Origin: Mucilaginibacter sp. SMC90
GTDB lineage: Bacteria; Bacteroidota; Bacteroidia; Sphingobacteriales; Sphingobacteriaceae
DNA: 64,000 bases
Assembly (NCBI RefSeq): GCF_022811725.1
Contig: NZ_CP094527.1
Span: 1,860,001-1,924,000 of the forward strand
Reading direction: 5' to 3'
The position numbers were made by a program, and so were the translations under genes. The notes under the pieces are model-generated. The model was not told the DNA's origin and ran no database searches. It saw only the letters and a program-made list of their open reading frames with translations. Below are positions 1 to 8,171 of this stretch, one piece after another. Position 1 is the stretch's first letter. Each line of letters opens with the position of its first letter.

Positions 1-1179
1 CAGTTTATCATTTCGTAACTGTACAGTACGGTTTAGTTCTTCAAGTGTAAGACCATGCTTTTTCTTGAGATTATAAAGCCGGTAAGTAAATATTACGGTT
101 ATGGCTGTTATGATAAATAAAATACCCAGTACAATGGCCAGTATCTGCCTGTTTTGGCTTCGGATGGTGATGGCCTCAAGTTGTTGATCTTTCAGGGCAT
201 AGTCTATGTAGTCAAAGCCCGATGTATTGGTGTATTTTTCTTCGTCGTCATACAGTTTCAGCAGCTTTTCGCTGTAACGCTGCACCTCACTAAGATTGTT
301 CTGAGCGATGTAGATATCATACAATTTTTTTCCAAAGATCTTTTGATAATAATGGTAACCGCTTTTTTCGGCAATGGAAAGGCCTTGTTTATAATAAGCA
401 GTGGATTTTGCCGTATCGTTACCCATATACAGATCGCCAAGGTTCATAACAATGTCGAGGCTCAAATAATAAAGCTCCATGGCTAAGCCGTTGCTGGCAG
501 CCTGTTGTAATAACGCAGCGCCTTTTTCGCGTTCGTTATTTTGAAGGTACAATAATCCCTGAACCTGATCAGCTTCAATCAGCGTGCGCTTATCTTTAAA
601 TCGGGTACCTATTTCGCGGGCTTTATTTAGATAAATTTCAACGGAGTCTTTTGGCACCTGATCGGGGTACAGGAGGAGGTAATTACATAATGCCAGCGAC
701 ATGATGGAGTCGCGATGCAAGGTTTTACCAATGTTTATAGCACGTTTAAAAAAATCTATCGCTTTTTTATCCTCATTGTTTTCATTAAACACCAGGCCTA
801 TGTTCATTAGTCCCTGCACAACATTTGAGGTGTCTTTCAATTCCTGGTACAGGTTATAAGCCTCGTTGTAATAACGTAATGAAAGCTGCAAATTACCTTT
901 CAGATCGTAAACAATTCCTATTGCGTTAAGTGCATCAGCTTTACCTGCCTTGTAGTTAAGCCGCTCGGCTATAGTTCTGGCTTTTTTTGCATAGTAAAAA
1001 GCACTGTCGATGTTTTGCTCATACATGAGCATGCCCAGCCGGTTTAGTGTATTTACATATTGTATACTATCGCGAAGGGATGGCAGAACTTTTTTTAAGT
1101 TACTAAGCTCTTTTGACTGACCGAAACATACGGATACAGCAAGCAAAAGCAGTATTAAGAAGCTTACGGTTTTTTTCAT
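1..1179 (-). CDS. TPR-type sensor histidine kinase, N-terminal part (cut by window edge)
   Basis: The frame starts with ATG at 1179 and stays open to base 1, so 393 residues are visible and the C-terminus lies outside. It has a cleavable signal peptide (ends near VCFGQ), then about 300 residues of helical TPR-like repeats with the usual small/aromatic pattern (YYNEAYNLYQEL, AIDFFKRAINIG), one membrane segment near residues 346-364, and the start of a coiled linker. The last residues (LRNDKL) are what normally precedes the dimerisation/phosphoacceptor helix (FSIISHDLR-type) in Bacteroidetes TPR kinases. That the missing part is a kinase is therefore inferred from architecture. It could instead be a TPR protein with a LuxR-type C-terminus. 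The likely place is the inner membrane with the TPR part in the periplasm. Confidence 0.7.
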   Translation of the reverse strand, partial: MKKTVSFLILLLLAVSVCFGQSKELSNLKKVLPSLRDSIQYVNTLNRLGMLMYEQNIDSAFYYAKKARTIAERLNYKAGKADALNAIGIVYDLKGNLQLSLRYYNEAYNLYQELKDTSNVVQGLMNIGLVFNENNEDKKAIDFFKRAINIGKTLHRDSIMSLALCNYLLLYPDQVPKDSVEIYLNKAREIGTRFKDKRTLIEADQVQGLLYLQNNEREKGAALLQQAASNGLAMELYYLSLDIVMNLGDLYMGNDTAKSTAYYKQGLSIAEKSGYHYYQKIFGKKLYDIYIAQNNLSEVQRYSEKLLKLYDDEEKYTNTSGFDYIDYALKDQQLEAITIRSQNRQILAIVLGILFIITAITVIFTYRLYNLKKKHGLTLEELNRTVQLRNDKL

Positions 1180-1394
1180 TAACTGATGTCAGCAAACAGG
1201 TTTTGTAGTTGAAAATTTAGCCTAAAGCCGTTATACGTATGAAAAAACAGTATTGTTGGAAAATATTAAATAAAAATATGCCGGCTACCGATGGCTCACA
1301 CTGTGTTTAGTACGATATTAAGCTTATTTATAATAATACCTGTTATTTGATAAAGGTTTGGTTATTTTCAGTTGAACGTTTTACCTCGTATTCA

Positions 1395-2096
1395 TTATAA
1401 TGAATCGGGGTTGGGTATAAAATTCATAAACGCCTGGAACTTGGCATAATAGTTTTGCATGTTTAGCTGATAATAATAGGCACCACGTTTTGAACCTGCT
1501 TTATCTTTATCGGCCAGTTTAATAAGCAAACCGGTTGCCAGTACCCTTTTACTGAAATTACGCTTATCAATAGTAGTATTAAATACAGATTCGTAAAGCG
1601 TTTGCAATTGTGGTATGGTAAACTTGGTAGGCAAAAGCTCAAATAAAATAGGGTGCATGGCCGCTTTGTAGCGGATGCGCTTGCGGGCCTGTTCAACCAT
1701 TTCCTGCTGATCAAATATCAATTTAGGTGCGCGCTTAAGCTGAAACCACTCGGCCTGGTAATCATCACTGATCTGGGCTTCATACTTATGGATGTCAACC
1801 AGTGCAAAGTATGCCACGGATACGGTACGCTCAATAGGGTCGCGCTGGGGTTGCCCAAAAGTATATAACTGTTCAAGGTACACGCCCTCCAGTCCGGTTA
1901 GTTGCTTCAGGATACGGTTGGCGCTCTGGTCAAGGCTTTCATCGGGCTGAACAAATCCACCCATCAAACTCCAGTTTCCCTTTTCGGGCTGGAAACCTCT
2001 TTTTATAAGTAAAATTTTTAAAACCTCGCCATCAAAGCCAAAAATGATACAATCAACAGCTAATAATAACCTTGTTTGCTTAGAGTACTTGAGCAT
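1395..2096 (-). CDS. Nudix-fold transcriptional regulator (NrtR/AraR type) with degenerate Nudix box
   Basis: This 233-residue protein has an N-terminal Nudix fold (about 8-150) and a C-terminal winged-helix part (about 150-225: IPQLQTLYESVF, NFSKRVLATGLL). This is the architecture of the Nudix-related regulators NrtR and Bacteroides AraR. The Nudix box starts at G47 and keeps E53 and R61, but the glutamates of the REUxEE core are replaced (I62, Q65, L66). Pyrophosphohydrolase activity is therefore unlikely and a ligand-sensing repressor role is likely. The ligand is unknown: no NAD, arabinose or xylose gene is next to it. It stands alone on the minus strand, with 215 bases to the kinase gene downstream and 168 bases to the next gene upstream. 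Confidence 0.82.
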   Translation of the reverse strand: MLKYSKQTRLLLAVDCIIFGFDGEVLKILLIKRGFQPEKGNWSLMGGFVQPDESLDQSANRILKQLTGLEGVYLEQLYTFGQPQRDPIERTVSVAYFALVDIHKYEAQISDDYQAEWFQLKRAPKLIFDQQEMVEQARKRIRYKAAMHPILFELLPTKFTIPQLQTLYESVFNTTIDKRNFSKRVLATGLLIKLADKDKAGSKRGAYYYQLNMQNYYAKFQAFMNFIPNPDSL

Positions 2097-2264
2097 TTAT
2101 AAACAGTAATAATTTTATGGTAGAAACAAATATAGAATAACAATTGATATAAGCAGACAAATTTGCTATGTTATCCCGGTTAAAAAAGTATTAATTTACA
2201 ATAGTTAGTCAAATGTGTAAATTAATTGTGCTTTTTACAATAATAGTTGCCGATTATTCATTAT

Positions 2265-2687
2265 TTATTCTCCCCAGGCTGATATTACAAGCATACGGTT
2301 TCCACCATAGTTGCGGTGCTCGCACAAATAAATTCCCTGCCACATGCCTAAAGCCAGTCGCCCGTTGCGGATTGGGATGGTTACCGAACTGCCAAGCATT
2401 GCAGCTTTTAAATGGGCCGGCATATCATCAGAGCCCTCGTCATCATGTAAATAATCAGGATCATTTTCGGGCACAGCTTTGTTGAAATACATCTCAAAAT
2501 CCAGCCTTACGGTTGGGTCGGCATTTTCATTGATAGTTAACGATGCCGATGTATGCTGGATAAATACCTGGCAAATACCTGCTTTTAACTCCTGTATTTG
2601 AGGCAGTGCGTTAGTTACTTCGGCTGTGATAAGGTGAAACCCTCTTTTTCGTTCCCTGAGCTGAAGCGTTTGCTGAAATATTTTCAT
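2265..2687 (-). CDS. YjbQ/UPF0047 family protein
   Basis: This 140-residue protein covers the whole family length. It carries the two hallmark stretches of the YjbQ (UPF0047) family: HTSASLTINENADP near 45-58 and GMWQGIYLCEHRN near 113-125. Family members are small trimeric proteins. Some show weak thiamine-phosphate synthase activity, so databases call them secondary thiamine-phosphate synthase, but the true role is unsettled. No thiamine gene lies nearby. A TAnnTTTG-type promoter element (TATGTTTG on the minus strand, 2714-2721) lies 27 bases upstream of the start, without a clear TTG element at the proper distance. Confidence 0.9.
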   Translation of the reverse strand: MKIFQQTLQLRERKRGFHLITAEVTNALPQIQELKAGICQVFIQHTSASLTINENADPTVRLDFEMYFNKAVPENDPDYLHDDEGSDDMPAHLKAAMLGSSVTIPIRNGRLALGMWQGIYLCEHRNYGGNRMLVISAWGE

Positions 2688-2795
2688 AAATAGTTTGCGT
2701 TATAGCATTACTGCAAACATATCTATAAAGATTGTTTGGTTTTTGTTTTTGCAGGGCTTACAATATTTAAAGTTGTTTAACGCTTTTGTAAAGTT

Positions 2796-3113
2796 TTATC
2801 CAATAATAGCGGGGTTTAGTTGTGTGCCGGGAGTAGTGAACAACCTGTTGATGAATGCTTTTATTTTTTCGATAAAGCTCTTTCTGGTTGATTTTTGAAT
2901 AGCTTGAATTTGATCATCATCCGGAGGCTTTGGGTTATCTGCATCCTGCATTTCTTCCAAAACAATCTCACGAATGTCGGGGTCACGGTTCACGATCTCA
3001 TCCAGTTCGCTAAGCTCGTTGAAGGTAGCAGTGCCATTTTTTTGCCGCTTTATAAGTATTTCAAAACGGTCCTGATTGAAAGTACGCCTTTCCAGTTGCT
3101 TGCCGTGTTTCAT
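2796..3113 (-). CDS. Hypothetical protein, charged, 105 residues
   Basis: No family is recognised. The protein is strongly charged and probably helical, with an acidic middle (VLEEMQDADNPKPPDDDQ) followed by a basic patch (KSTRKSFIEKIKAFINRLF). The first 50 residues (RFEILIKRQKNGTATFNELSELDEI) resemble the short helical N-terminal part seen in FecR-type anti-sigma factors and in related small regulators, but there is no membrane segment or FecR domain. It is preceded and followed by short intergenic gaps on the minus strand and seems to be a single-gene unit. The coding call rests on codon usage and on the absence of a better frame. Confidence 0.65.
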   Translation of the reverse strand: MKHGKQLERRTFNQDRFEILIKRQKNGTATFNELSELDEIVNRDPDIREIVLEEMQDADNPKPPDDDQIQAIQKSTRKSFIEKIKAFINRLFTTPGTQLNPAIIG

Positions 3114-3289
3114 AACATTTATAGTATCTTTTTTATAAACTCAAATTAAGTGCCATGTATTTATTGTGTTGATTTACAGTATTTTGATTTTGTTTTTGAT
3201 TTTTGAATTTGCATCATTTTGACACACGGATCGTTCGTTTTCGTGCAGTGGGAATGTGTAACTTTATAATAAATCAGGCTGATAAATGA

Positions 3290-3700
3290 ATGGATAATCT
3301 CACAAAACAGATCCAGGGCTTAGCTCCCTTACTCCAAGTTTTTGATATGCCTGTCGCTATAGGCTTTTACCGCGACGTGCTGGGCTTTGAAGTAGTACAA
3401 GCATCGGGTAAAGGGGATGATGTTGACTGGGTTTTAATCAAACTCAACAATATAGAACTGATGCTCAACACGGCCTATGAAAAGCCGGACCGACCTCCCG
3501 AACCTGATGAGCAACGCACAGCAGCCCATACTGATACTTCTCTATATTTTGGCCATCCGGATATTGATCAATTATATAGCTATTTATTGGGTAAGGGAAT
3601 GCACCTTAAAGAGCCCCAAATTACAGGCTACGGCTGGAAGGCTATTTATTTGCTTGATCCTGACGGTTACCTGTTATGTTTTCACTGGCCCATGAAATAG
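3290..3700 (+). CDS. VOC family (glyoxalase/bleomycin resistance-like) protein
   Basis: This 136-residue single-domain protein has the vicinal oxygen chelate fold pattern. An N-terminal half runs from about 10 to 65 (FDMPVAIGFYRDVLGFEVV, WVLIKLNNIELML), and a C-terminal half from about 80 to 132 ends in IYLLDPDGYLLCF, the typical closing strand. Family members include glyoxalase I, dioxygenases and antibiotic-binding proteins, so the substrate cannot be told. It is likely cytoplasmic and monocistronic. Its stop codon is two bases from the stop of the convergent lipoprotein gene. Confidence 0.88.
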   Translation: MDNLTKQIQGLAPLLQVFDMPVAIGFYRDVLGFEVVQASGKGDDVDWVLIKLNNIELMLNTAYEKPDRPPEPDEQRTAAHTDTSLYFGHPDIDQLYSYLLGKGMHLKEPQITGYGWKAIYLLDPDGYLLCFHWPMK

Positions 3701-3702
3701 TG

Positions 3703-4095
3703 TTATAACTTTTCGTAATGGTCTTCAGGCCCGTCGGCCGCCACGGGTACCGTGCCATAAAATGTAAGTATTTGGCCTTCTATCCTAAAAAATGTGGTAT
3801 TACCGGTTGAAGTATCATTATCAAACATGATCTGTTCATGTGTATTATCGAACCTGCGGGTGCGATAAGTGCCGCTTTTTATCAGGGTATCCTTATGCGT
3901 CCGTTTGTAGGTATTGGTAGTGAAGGTTATAATATTGCCATTGCCAGGTTTTACCAGATTGGGATTAGGAGGTGTGCAGTAGCAGCTGGTGCCACGGTAT
4001 TCCCATTTGCCAATCAATTGGTCATTATTAGGGGTTTTATCCTTTTTACAGCTTAATAAAACGGCGAGTACGCCGAATAAAAATAGCTTTTTCAT
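3703..4095 (-). CDS. Small lipoprotein, lipocalin-like
   Basis: The 130-residue protein has a lipoprotein signal peptide (MKKLFLFGVLAVLLSC, lipidated Cys16) followed by the KKDK stretch common in surface lipoproteins of Bacteroidetes. The body is beta-rich, with LIGKWEYRG near the N-terminus and a final FFRIEGQILTFYG, like the small lipocalin-like lipoproteins of this phylum. Its function is unknown. It is a single-gene unit convergent with the VOC gene. Confidence 0.8.
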   Translation of the reverse strand: MKKLFLFGVLAVLLSCKKDKTPNNDQLIGKWEYRGTSCYCTPPNPNLVKPGNGNIITFTTNTYKRTHKDTLIKSGTYRTRRFDNTHEQIMFDNDTSTGNTTFFRIEGQILTFYGTVPVAADGPEDHYEKL

Positions 4096-4234
4096 ACCTT
4101 AAGGTTTATTATACTTTACGGTGCTGCAAGGCTAAACGCTACAAGTAAACCGTTATTGGTAACAGTTTCAATACACAATTTGCGGGCATCAATTAATTGA
4201 CTACTTTGGTGTAAACCAATCTATTCTCCTATAA

Positions 4235-5176
4235 ATCACGAAACAGCATAACTTATCAAGGCGCAGGTTTATCAGCAGCGCAGCACTCGCCTCGGCCGGA
4301 TTTTTGGCATTTTCAAAATCATCATTTGCAGGCGCAATTTTAACCAAGGCTAATAAACCTAATTCGCTTATTAACGGTGTACAAATAGGGGTTATTACTT
4401 ATTCGTTCAGAAGCATGCCCGATACTATTGATGACTTGCTGAAGTATTGTATCGACTGTAACATCAATGCAATTGAACTCATGGGCGATGCTGCCGAAAT
4501 TTATGCGGGCGCTCCTAAACGTGAAGCCGGCGAAGACTGGGCAGTATTTGGTAAAAAAATAGCCGAATGGCGTGCCACTGCCCCGATAGATAAGTTTAAG
4601 GAGATCCGCAAAAAATATAATGATGCGGGAGTAAGTATTTATGCCTGGAAACCTAATGCACTCGGCTCTAAAAACAGTGATGCCGAAATTGATTATGCCT
4701 TTAACGCAGGTAAGGCCCTTGGTGTAAACCACGTAACGGTTGAGCTACCCGACGAGGCACAAACAAAACGCCTGGGTGATATTGCTGCCAGGCATAAAAT
4801 GATGGTTGGTTATCATGCCCATACCCAGGCCACACCAACCCTTTGGGATACAGCCTTAAGTCAGTCAAAATATAATGGTATTAACCTTGATGTTGGTCAT
4901 TATGTGGCAGGTACCAGCAGCAGTCCGATACCGTTTATTGAAAAATATCATGATCGCATAACAAGCATGCATATCAAGGACCGTAAGTTTCATGACGGGC
5001 CTAACCAGCCCTGGGGGCAGGGCGATACCCCAATAAAAGAAGTGCTGCAGCTTTTAAAAAACAATCACTATAAATTCCCGGCTACTATAGAGTTGGAGTA
5101 CAAAATTCCGGATGGATCAGACGCGGTGAAAGAAGTAAAAGTTTGCCGCCAGTTTGCTGCGGATGCGCTGGCGTAG
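4235..5176 (+). CDS. Tat-exported sugar phosphate isomerase/epimerase-like TIM-barrel protein
   Basis: The body (from about 4373) is an AP-endonuclease-2/xylose-isomerase-like TIM barrel with likely metal ligands in VELPDE, GYHAH, NLDVGHY and IELEY. Family members act on sugars, inositols or keto-sugars; the substrate is unknown. Upstream of the TTG at 4304 the same frame continues without a stop to 4235 and encodes a twin-arginine signal, SRRRFIS followed by a hydrophobic stretch and SFAG. The in-frame TAA at 4232-4234 bounds it. Between that stop and the arginines there is no ATG, GTG or TTG. The best start is ATC at 4235, giving 313 residues beginning (I/M)TKQHNLSRRR. Either a rare ATC start is used or the start codon is mutated. 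The protein would fold in the cytoplasm and be exported to the periplasm. Confidence 0.8.
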   Translation: MTKQHNLSRRRFISSAALASAGFLAFSKSSFAGAILTKANKPNSLINGVQIGVITYSFRSMPDTIDDLLKYCIDCNINAIELMGDAAEIYAGAPKREAGEDWAVFGKKIAEWRATAPIDKFKEIRKKYNDAGVSIYAWKPNALGSKNSDAEIDYAFNAGKALGVNHVTVELPDEAQTKRLGDIAARHKMMVGYHAHTQATPTLWDTALSQSKYNGINLDVGHYVAGTSSSPIPFIEKYHDRITSMHIKDRKFHDGPNQPWGQGDTPIKEVLQLLKNNHYKFPATIELEYKIPDGSDAVKEVKVCRQFAADALA

Positions 5177-5417
5177 ATTAGGGCAATAATCCGGAGGAAT
5201 GGTGTTTAAATAATTCGATCTGTTTTATTAAATCACATACTGAAAAATTTCTACACTGATGCTTTGCGAACTCTCGATACGTAAAAATTAGTGTGGGGAT
5301 TTTTCAATTACCGTTTTCTATTTGCATTTGGTTGAAAACGATTTCCCCGGGCAGTAATTCAGTATGCTGTTATTTGCGGGTTGTGTTTTGTAAATTTATA
5401 TTTATTAAAAAACAGAT

Positions 5418-5591
5418 ATGGATAACTCATGCAAACTGAAGCTGGAATGGATTCCTGCTGCTTATAGTGCAATAGGCAAAGATGGTAGTGATACACCAGT
5501 TGGCAAACCGAAACAGGTGCAGCCTGTAAACGGGATTTATCAGGGCGGCAGTGGTTTTGCAAAACATAGGGCTTATAAAAAGAAACATTAA
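5418..5591 (+). CDS. Possible small basic protein, 57 residues
   Basis: ATG at 5418 opens a 57-residue frame ending with TAA at 5589-5591. The product is basic and glycine-rich at its end (GGSGFAKHRAYKKKH) and has no membrane segment. Codons look like those of neighbouring genes and the next gene starts 45 bases later on the same strand, so the two could form a unit. No family is recognised. The opposite strand also has an open frame here (5359-5646), so the call is tentative. Confidence 0.4.
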   Translation: MDNSCKLKLEWIPAAYSAIGKDGSDTPVGKPKQVQPVNGIYQGGSGFAKHRAYKKKH

Positions 5592-5636
5592 AATGGTATT
5601 TTGCCCTGGGTTGGTATAATGGCCTATCTTTATAAA

Positions 5637-5888
5637 ATGGAATCAAAAATATTTTCGTACAAGGTAGACGGCATCGCGCTTAAACCTGTTAGCGACCAGC
5701 TAAATATTAGCCCGGTGTTTGATCGTAAAGAGCTGCTGAGTAAATTGAAAGATCTTTTTAAAGACGAAGAGTACAAAGTAGACGAGCGTACCCTCGACTA
5801 TAAAATTAAAGACGGACAACTTTATATTGAAGGAGTGGTTACTAAACAGGAAGCTGCCAAATCGATAGGGTTTATGAGCGGGAAATAG
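5637..5888 (+). CDS. Hypothetical protein, 83 residues
   Basis: A charged soluble protein with no recognised family. The frame is open from TTG at 5601, but ATG at 5637 (MESKIFSYKVDG) is the more natural start and removes an unlikely leader. The C-terminal half (YKIKDGQLYIEGVVTKQEAA) alternates like a small beta-rich or BON-like domain, which is only a visual impression. It lies between the small gene at 5418 and a convergent receiver-domain gene. Confidence 0.6.
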   Translation: MESKIFSYKVDGIALKPVSDQLNISPVFDRKELLSKLKDLFKDEEYKVDERTLDYKIKDGQLYIEGVVTKQEAAKSIGFMSGK

Positions 5889-5917
5889 GCCGCAAACTTT
5901 ATAAATTATGCTGCCTG

Positions 5918-6307
5918 TTAATTAATCTTAAAACTCGTAAACGTTTCCCTGGTAACAGGTTTTGTATAGTATGATTTTACCTGCTGATACTGCTTTGAAC
6001 GTATCAGATCTTTTGGAAGTATCGAAAAGCTAACAATATAGATCTCAATGGTTTTCCCAATCAGGTGTTGTATTTTCATAAACTCATCCAGGAATTCCCA
6101 TCCGCTAAAAGGGTTCATATAAATATCAAGAAAAATGACATCAGGAAGTTCATCCTCATTTTGCAGATGTTCCCTAATATAGCGGATAGAATACTCGGCA
6201 TCGGTACTGTAAGTAACAGCATCAAAAGCCAGGTATTTGTCCTGCATCCCTTTCATAATGGCAATATCTATTTGATTGTCATCAATGTATAAAAGCGTTT
6301 TGGCCAT
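5918..6307 (-). CDS. Single-domain response regulator (CheY-like receiver)
   Basis: The 129 residues form one receiver domain and nothing else. The acidic pair is D9-D10, the phosphoacceptor is D61 in VIFLDIYMNPFSGWEF, the switch serine is in IVSFS (93-95) and the conserved lysine is K116 in YYTKP. It has no output domain, so it should act by protein contact or as a phosphate relay. No kinase is adjacent; the kinases of this window lie at the left edge and at 50-53 kb. It appears monocistronic. Confidence 0.9.
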   Translation of the reverse strand: MAKTLLYIDDNQIDIAIMKGMQDKYLAFDAVTYSTDAEYSIRYIREHLQNEDELPDVIFLDIYMNPFSGWEFLDEFMKIQHLIGKTIEIYIVSFSILPKDLIRSKQYQQVKSYYTKPVTRETFTSFKIN

Positions 6308-6673
6308 TTAGGTTAGATTTAGATTATACTAATATATAGCTAAAAGCTATATTGATAGCTTGGGAGCGGGCATACATCAACGTATTTGTGTAGAGTTGAG
6401 AAAGGTGTGGTATTCTTAATTATCTGATTTTTAATTTTTTATATTCCTGTTTTGGGGGGATTTCTCATTTTTGTACAATTTTATATTTGAATAAAGCAAG
6501 GTGCCGTCGGTTATTTGCAAAATCTATCGGCCAGGTCTTTAAGCTCTCGCCGAAAGAACGCTGTTTTTATCGTAATAGCCGTAAATCGTATCATTTTTTC
6601 TTCAATTCATCTCAAAGTGGTAGCCGGGTAAAATGCTGCATAAAAATTTTATGATGTTTGCCATTGCACCAAC
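6308..6673. other. Intergenic stretch without a recognised gene
   Basis: Between the divergent receiver gene and the acyltransferase gene. It is AT-rich in its first half, and no frame of credible codon use or RNA gene is visible. It ends at the hairpin at 6674-6696. Confidence 0.6.
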
Positions 6674-6696
6674 CCGCAGCTTCTGTCAAGCTGCGG
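6674..6696 (+). promoter_or_regulatory. Leader hairpin upstream of the acyltransferase gene
   Basis: CCGCAGCTT (6674-6682) pairs perfectly with AAGCTGCGG (6688-6696) around a 5-base loop. It ends 18 bases before the ATG at 6715 and has no T-run, so it is more likely a leader structure that affects translation or RNA stability than a terminator. The function is inferred from position only. Confidence 0.4.
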
Positions 6697-6714
6697 AGTT
6701 TGAATAAATAACCA

Positions 6715-7835
6715 ATGGAATTAGCAGAACCTGTAGTATCAACACCAATATTAAAAACTAAACAACATTTCGAAATTTTAGATGGCCTTCGTGGTATTGC
6801 AGCCATTGCCGTTGTAATATTTCATTTTATGGAGTTTGTTGTGCCTGATTACAGCAAAAGTTTTATTGCTCATGCGTATCTCGCCGTCGACTTCTTTTTC
6901 TGTTTGTCGGGGTTTGTAATAGCTTATGCTTATGATAACAAACTGAAGGGCTTGGGTAATAAATCGTTTTTTAAATTGCGGCTCATTCGCCTGCATCCGT
7001 TGGTCGTTATCGGTTCGGTTATCGGCTTGCTTGCGTTTGTATTTGATCCGTTCAGTAACCTTTACGCTACCTATGGCGCAGGGCAAACTTTGCTTATGTT
7101 TTTGAGCTCATGCCTGCTTATCCCGTATCCTATCGTACATGAGCGCTATTTTAACCTGTTCCATCTCAATCCGCCAACATGGTCGTTGTTTTGGGAATAC
7201 GTTGCCAATATTGTTTATGCGCTGGTGCTGGTTAAACTTCGTAATAAAATGTTGTGGCTGCTAACCGCAATTGCTGCCGGGTTACTTGGTTACGAAGCTT
7301 TAAAGGCGGGTTACCTTGGGGTGGGCTGGGGAGGAGACAGTTTTGGCGGCGGTGCAATCCGTGTTTCCTTTTCGTTTTTAGCCGGAATCTTAGTGTTCCG
7401 TTCAAATTGGATAATTAAGTCGCGCCTGGGTTTTTTAGTTATTGGTCTGTTACTGTTAATTGCGTTTCTTGTACCTTTCTCTGATAAGGCAAATCATATA
7501 ACCGACCCGCTTATAGTGATCTTTTATTTCCCGTTTTTGGTAGCGTTAGGGGCGGGGGCGGGGTTGCATACCCGGTTTGCTAAACTTTGTAAGTTTTTGG
7601 GCGATATTTCATATCCGCTTTACGTTATTCATTATCCGTTTTTTTGTGGCTGTTTTTGAGCTACCTTGAAGCTAAAAAGCCTTCGATGGCTGAAATGATA
7701 ATCATGATCCCTGTTGGCGTGTTGTTACTAACCGCTTTAGCTTATGTAATTATGATTTATCTCGATCTTCCAATCCGTAACTATCTGAAAAATAAAATGC
7801 GGAAAGGGCGGGGGATTAGTAAAGTTAAAGCTTAG
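6715..7835 (+). pseudogene. Acyltransferase 3 family membrane protein, frameshifted
   Basis: The first frame (6715-7659) starts with a typical acyltransferase-3 beginning (ILDGLRGIAAIAVVIFHF, with the family histidine) and continues through about eight membrane segments to YPLYVIHYPF. It then runs out in CGCF and stops. The second frame (from 7644) continues exactly where the family does, WLFLSYLE to a last membrane segment and YLDLPIRNYL. The switch lies at a run of seven T (7639-7645); five or eight T would restore one frame of about 373 residues. Intact relatives transfer acyl groups to sugars or other cell-surface molecules. This may be a real pseudogene, slippage-based phase variation or a read error. 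Confidence 0.8.
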
Positions 7836-8171
7836 GCTGCTACGCCACTCTGGGCTGCCGGATGTTTATGTAAAATTACTGTTGCATGTTGATTTTTGGA
7901 TAAATTATGATGGTTTTTTTACTGATTGGGCAATAAAAACTAATTGGTTACGTTAATAGTTTTCCACAAAGCGCAGTATCATGCACCAAGATGTGCCGTT
8001 TTTCGATACGCTAAATTAATGTCTTTTGCGTTGATAATCAGTTGTTAAAGTATAATGTGTTGTTAAGAAAGTACCACTACAACAACACTACTTCAATTTA
8101 TTGTCGTGTTTTAGCTGTGTTAAATTAGAATTTACTTTTTACTTTTATCTCACCAATTATATTAAACTACA
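7836..8171. other. Intergenic stretch upstream of the sigma factor gene
   Basis: No credible gene or RNA. It is AT-rich and must hold the promoter of the sigma factor gene, but no clear TTTG/TAnnTTTG pair is visible. Confidence 0.5.

Noticed and set aside
5334-5345. GAAAACGATTTC, a LacI-like half-symmetric site
   Set aside because: One mismatch in the arms and no sugar gene directly downstream; the likeness is too weak without a second copy.
5359-5646. Minus-strand frame of 95 codons
   Set aside because: Its residue pattern is not protein-like, and it opposes the plus-strand small frames at 5418 and 5637, which look better.
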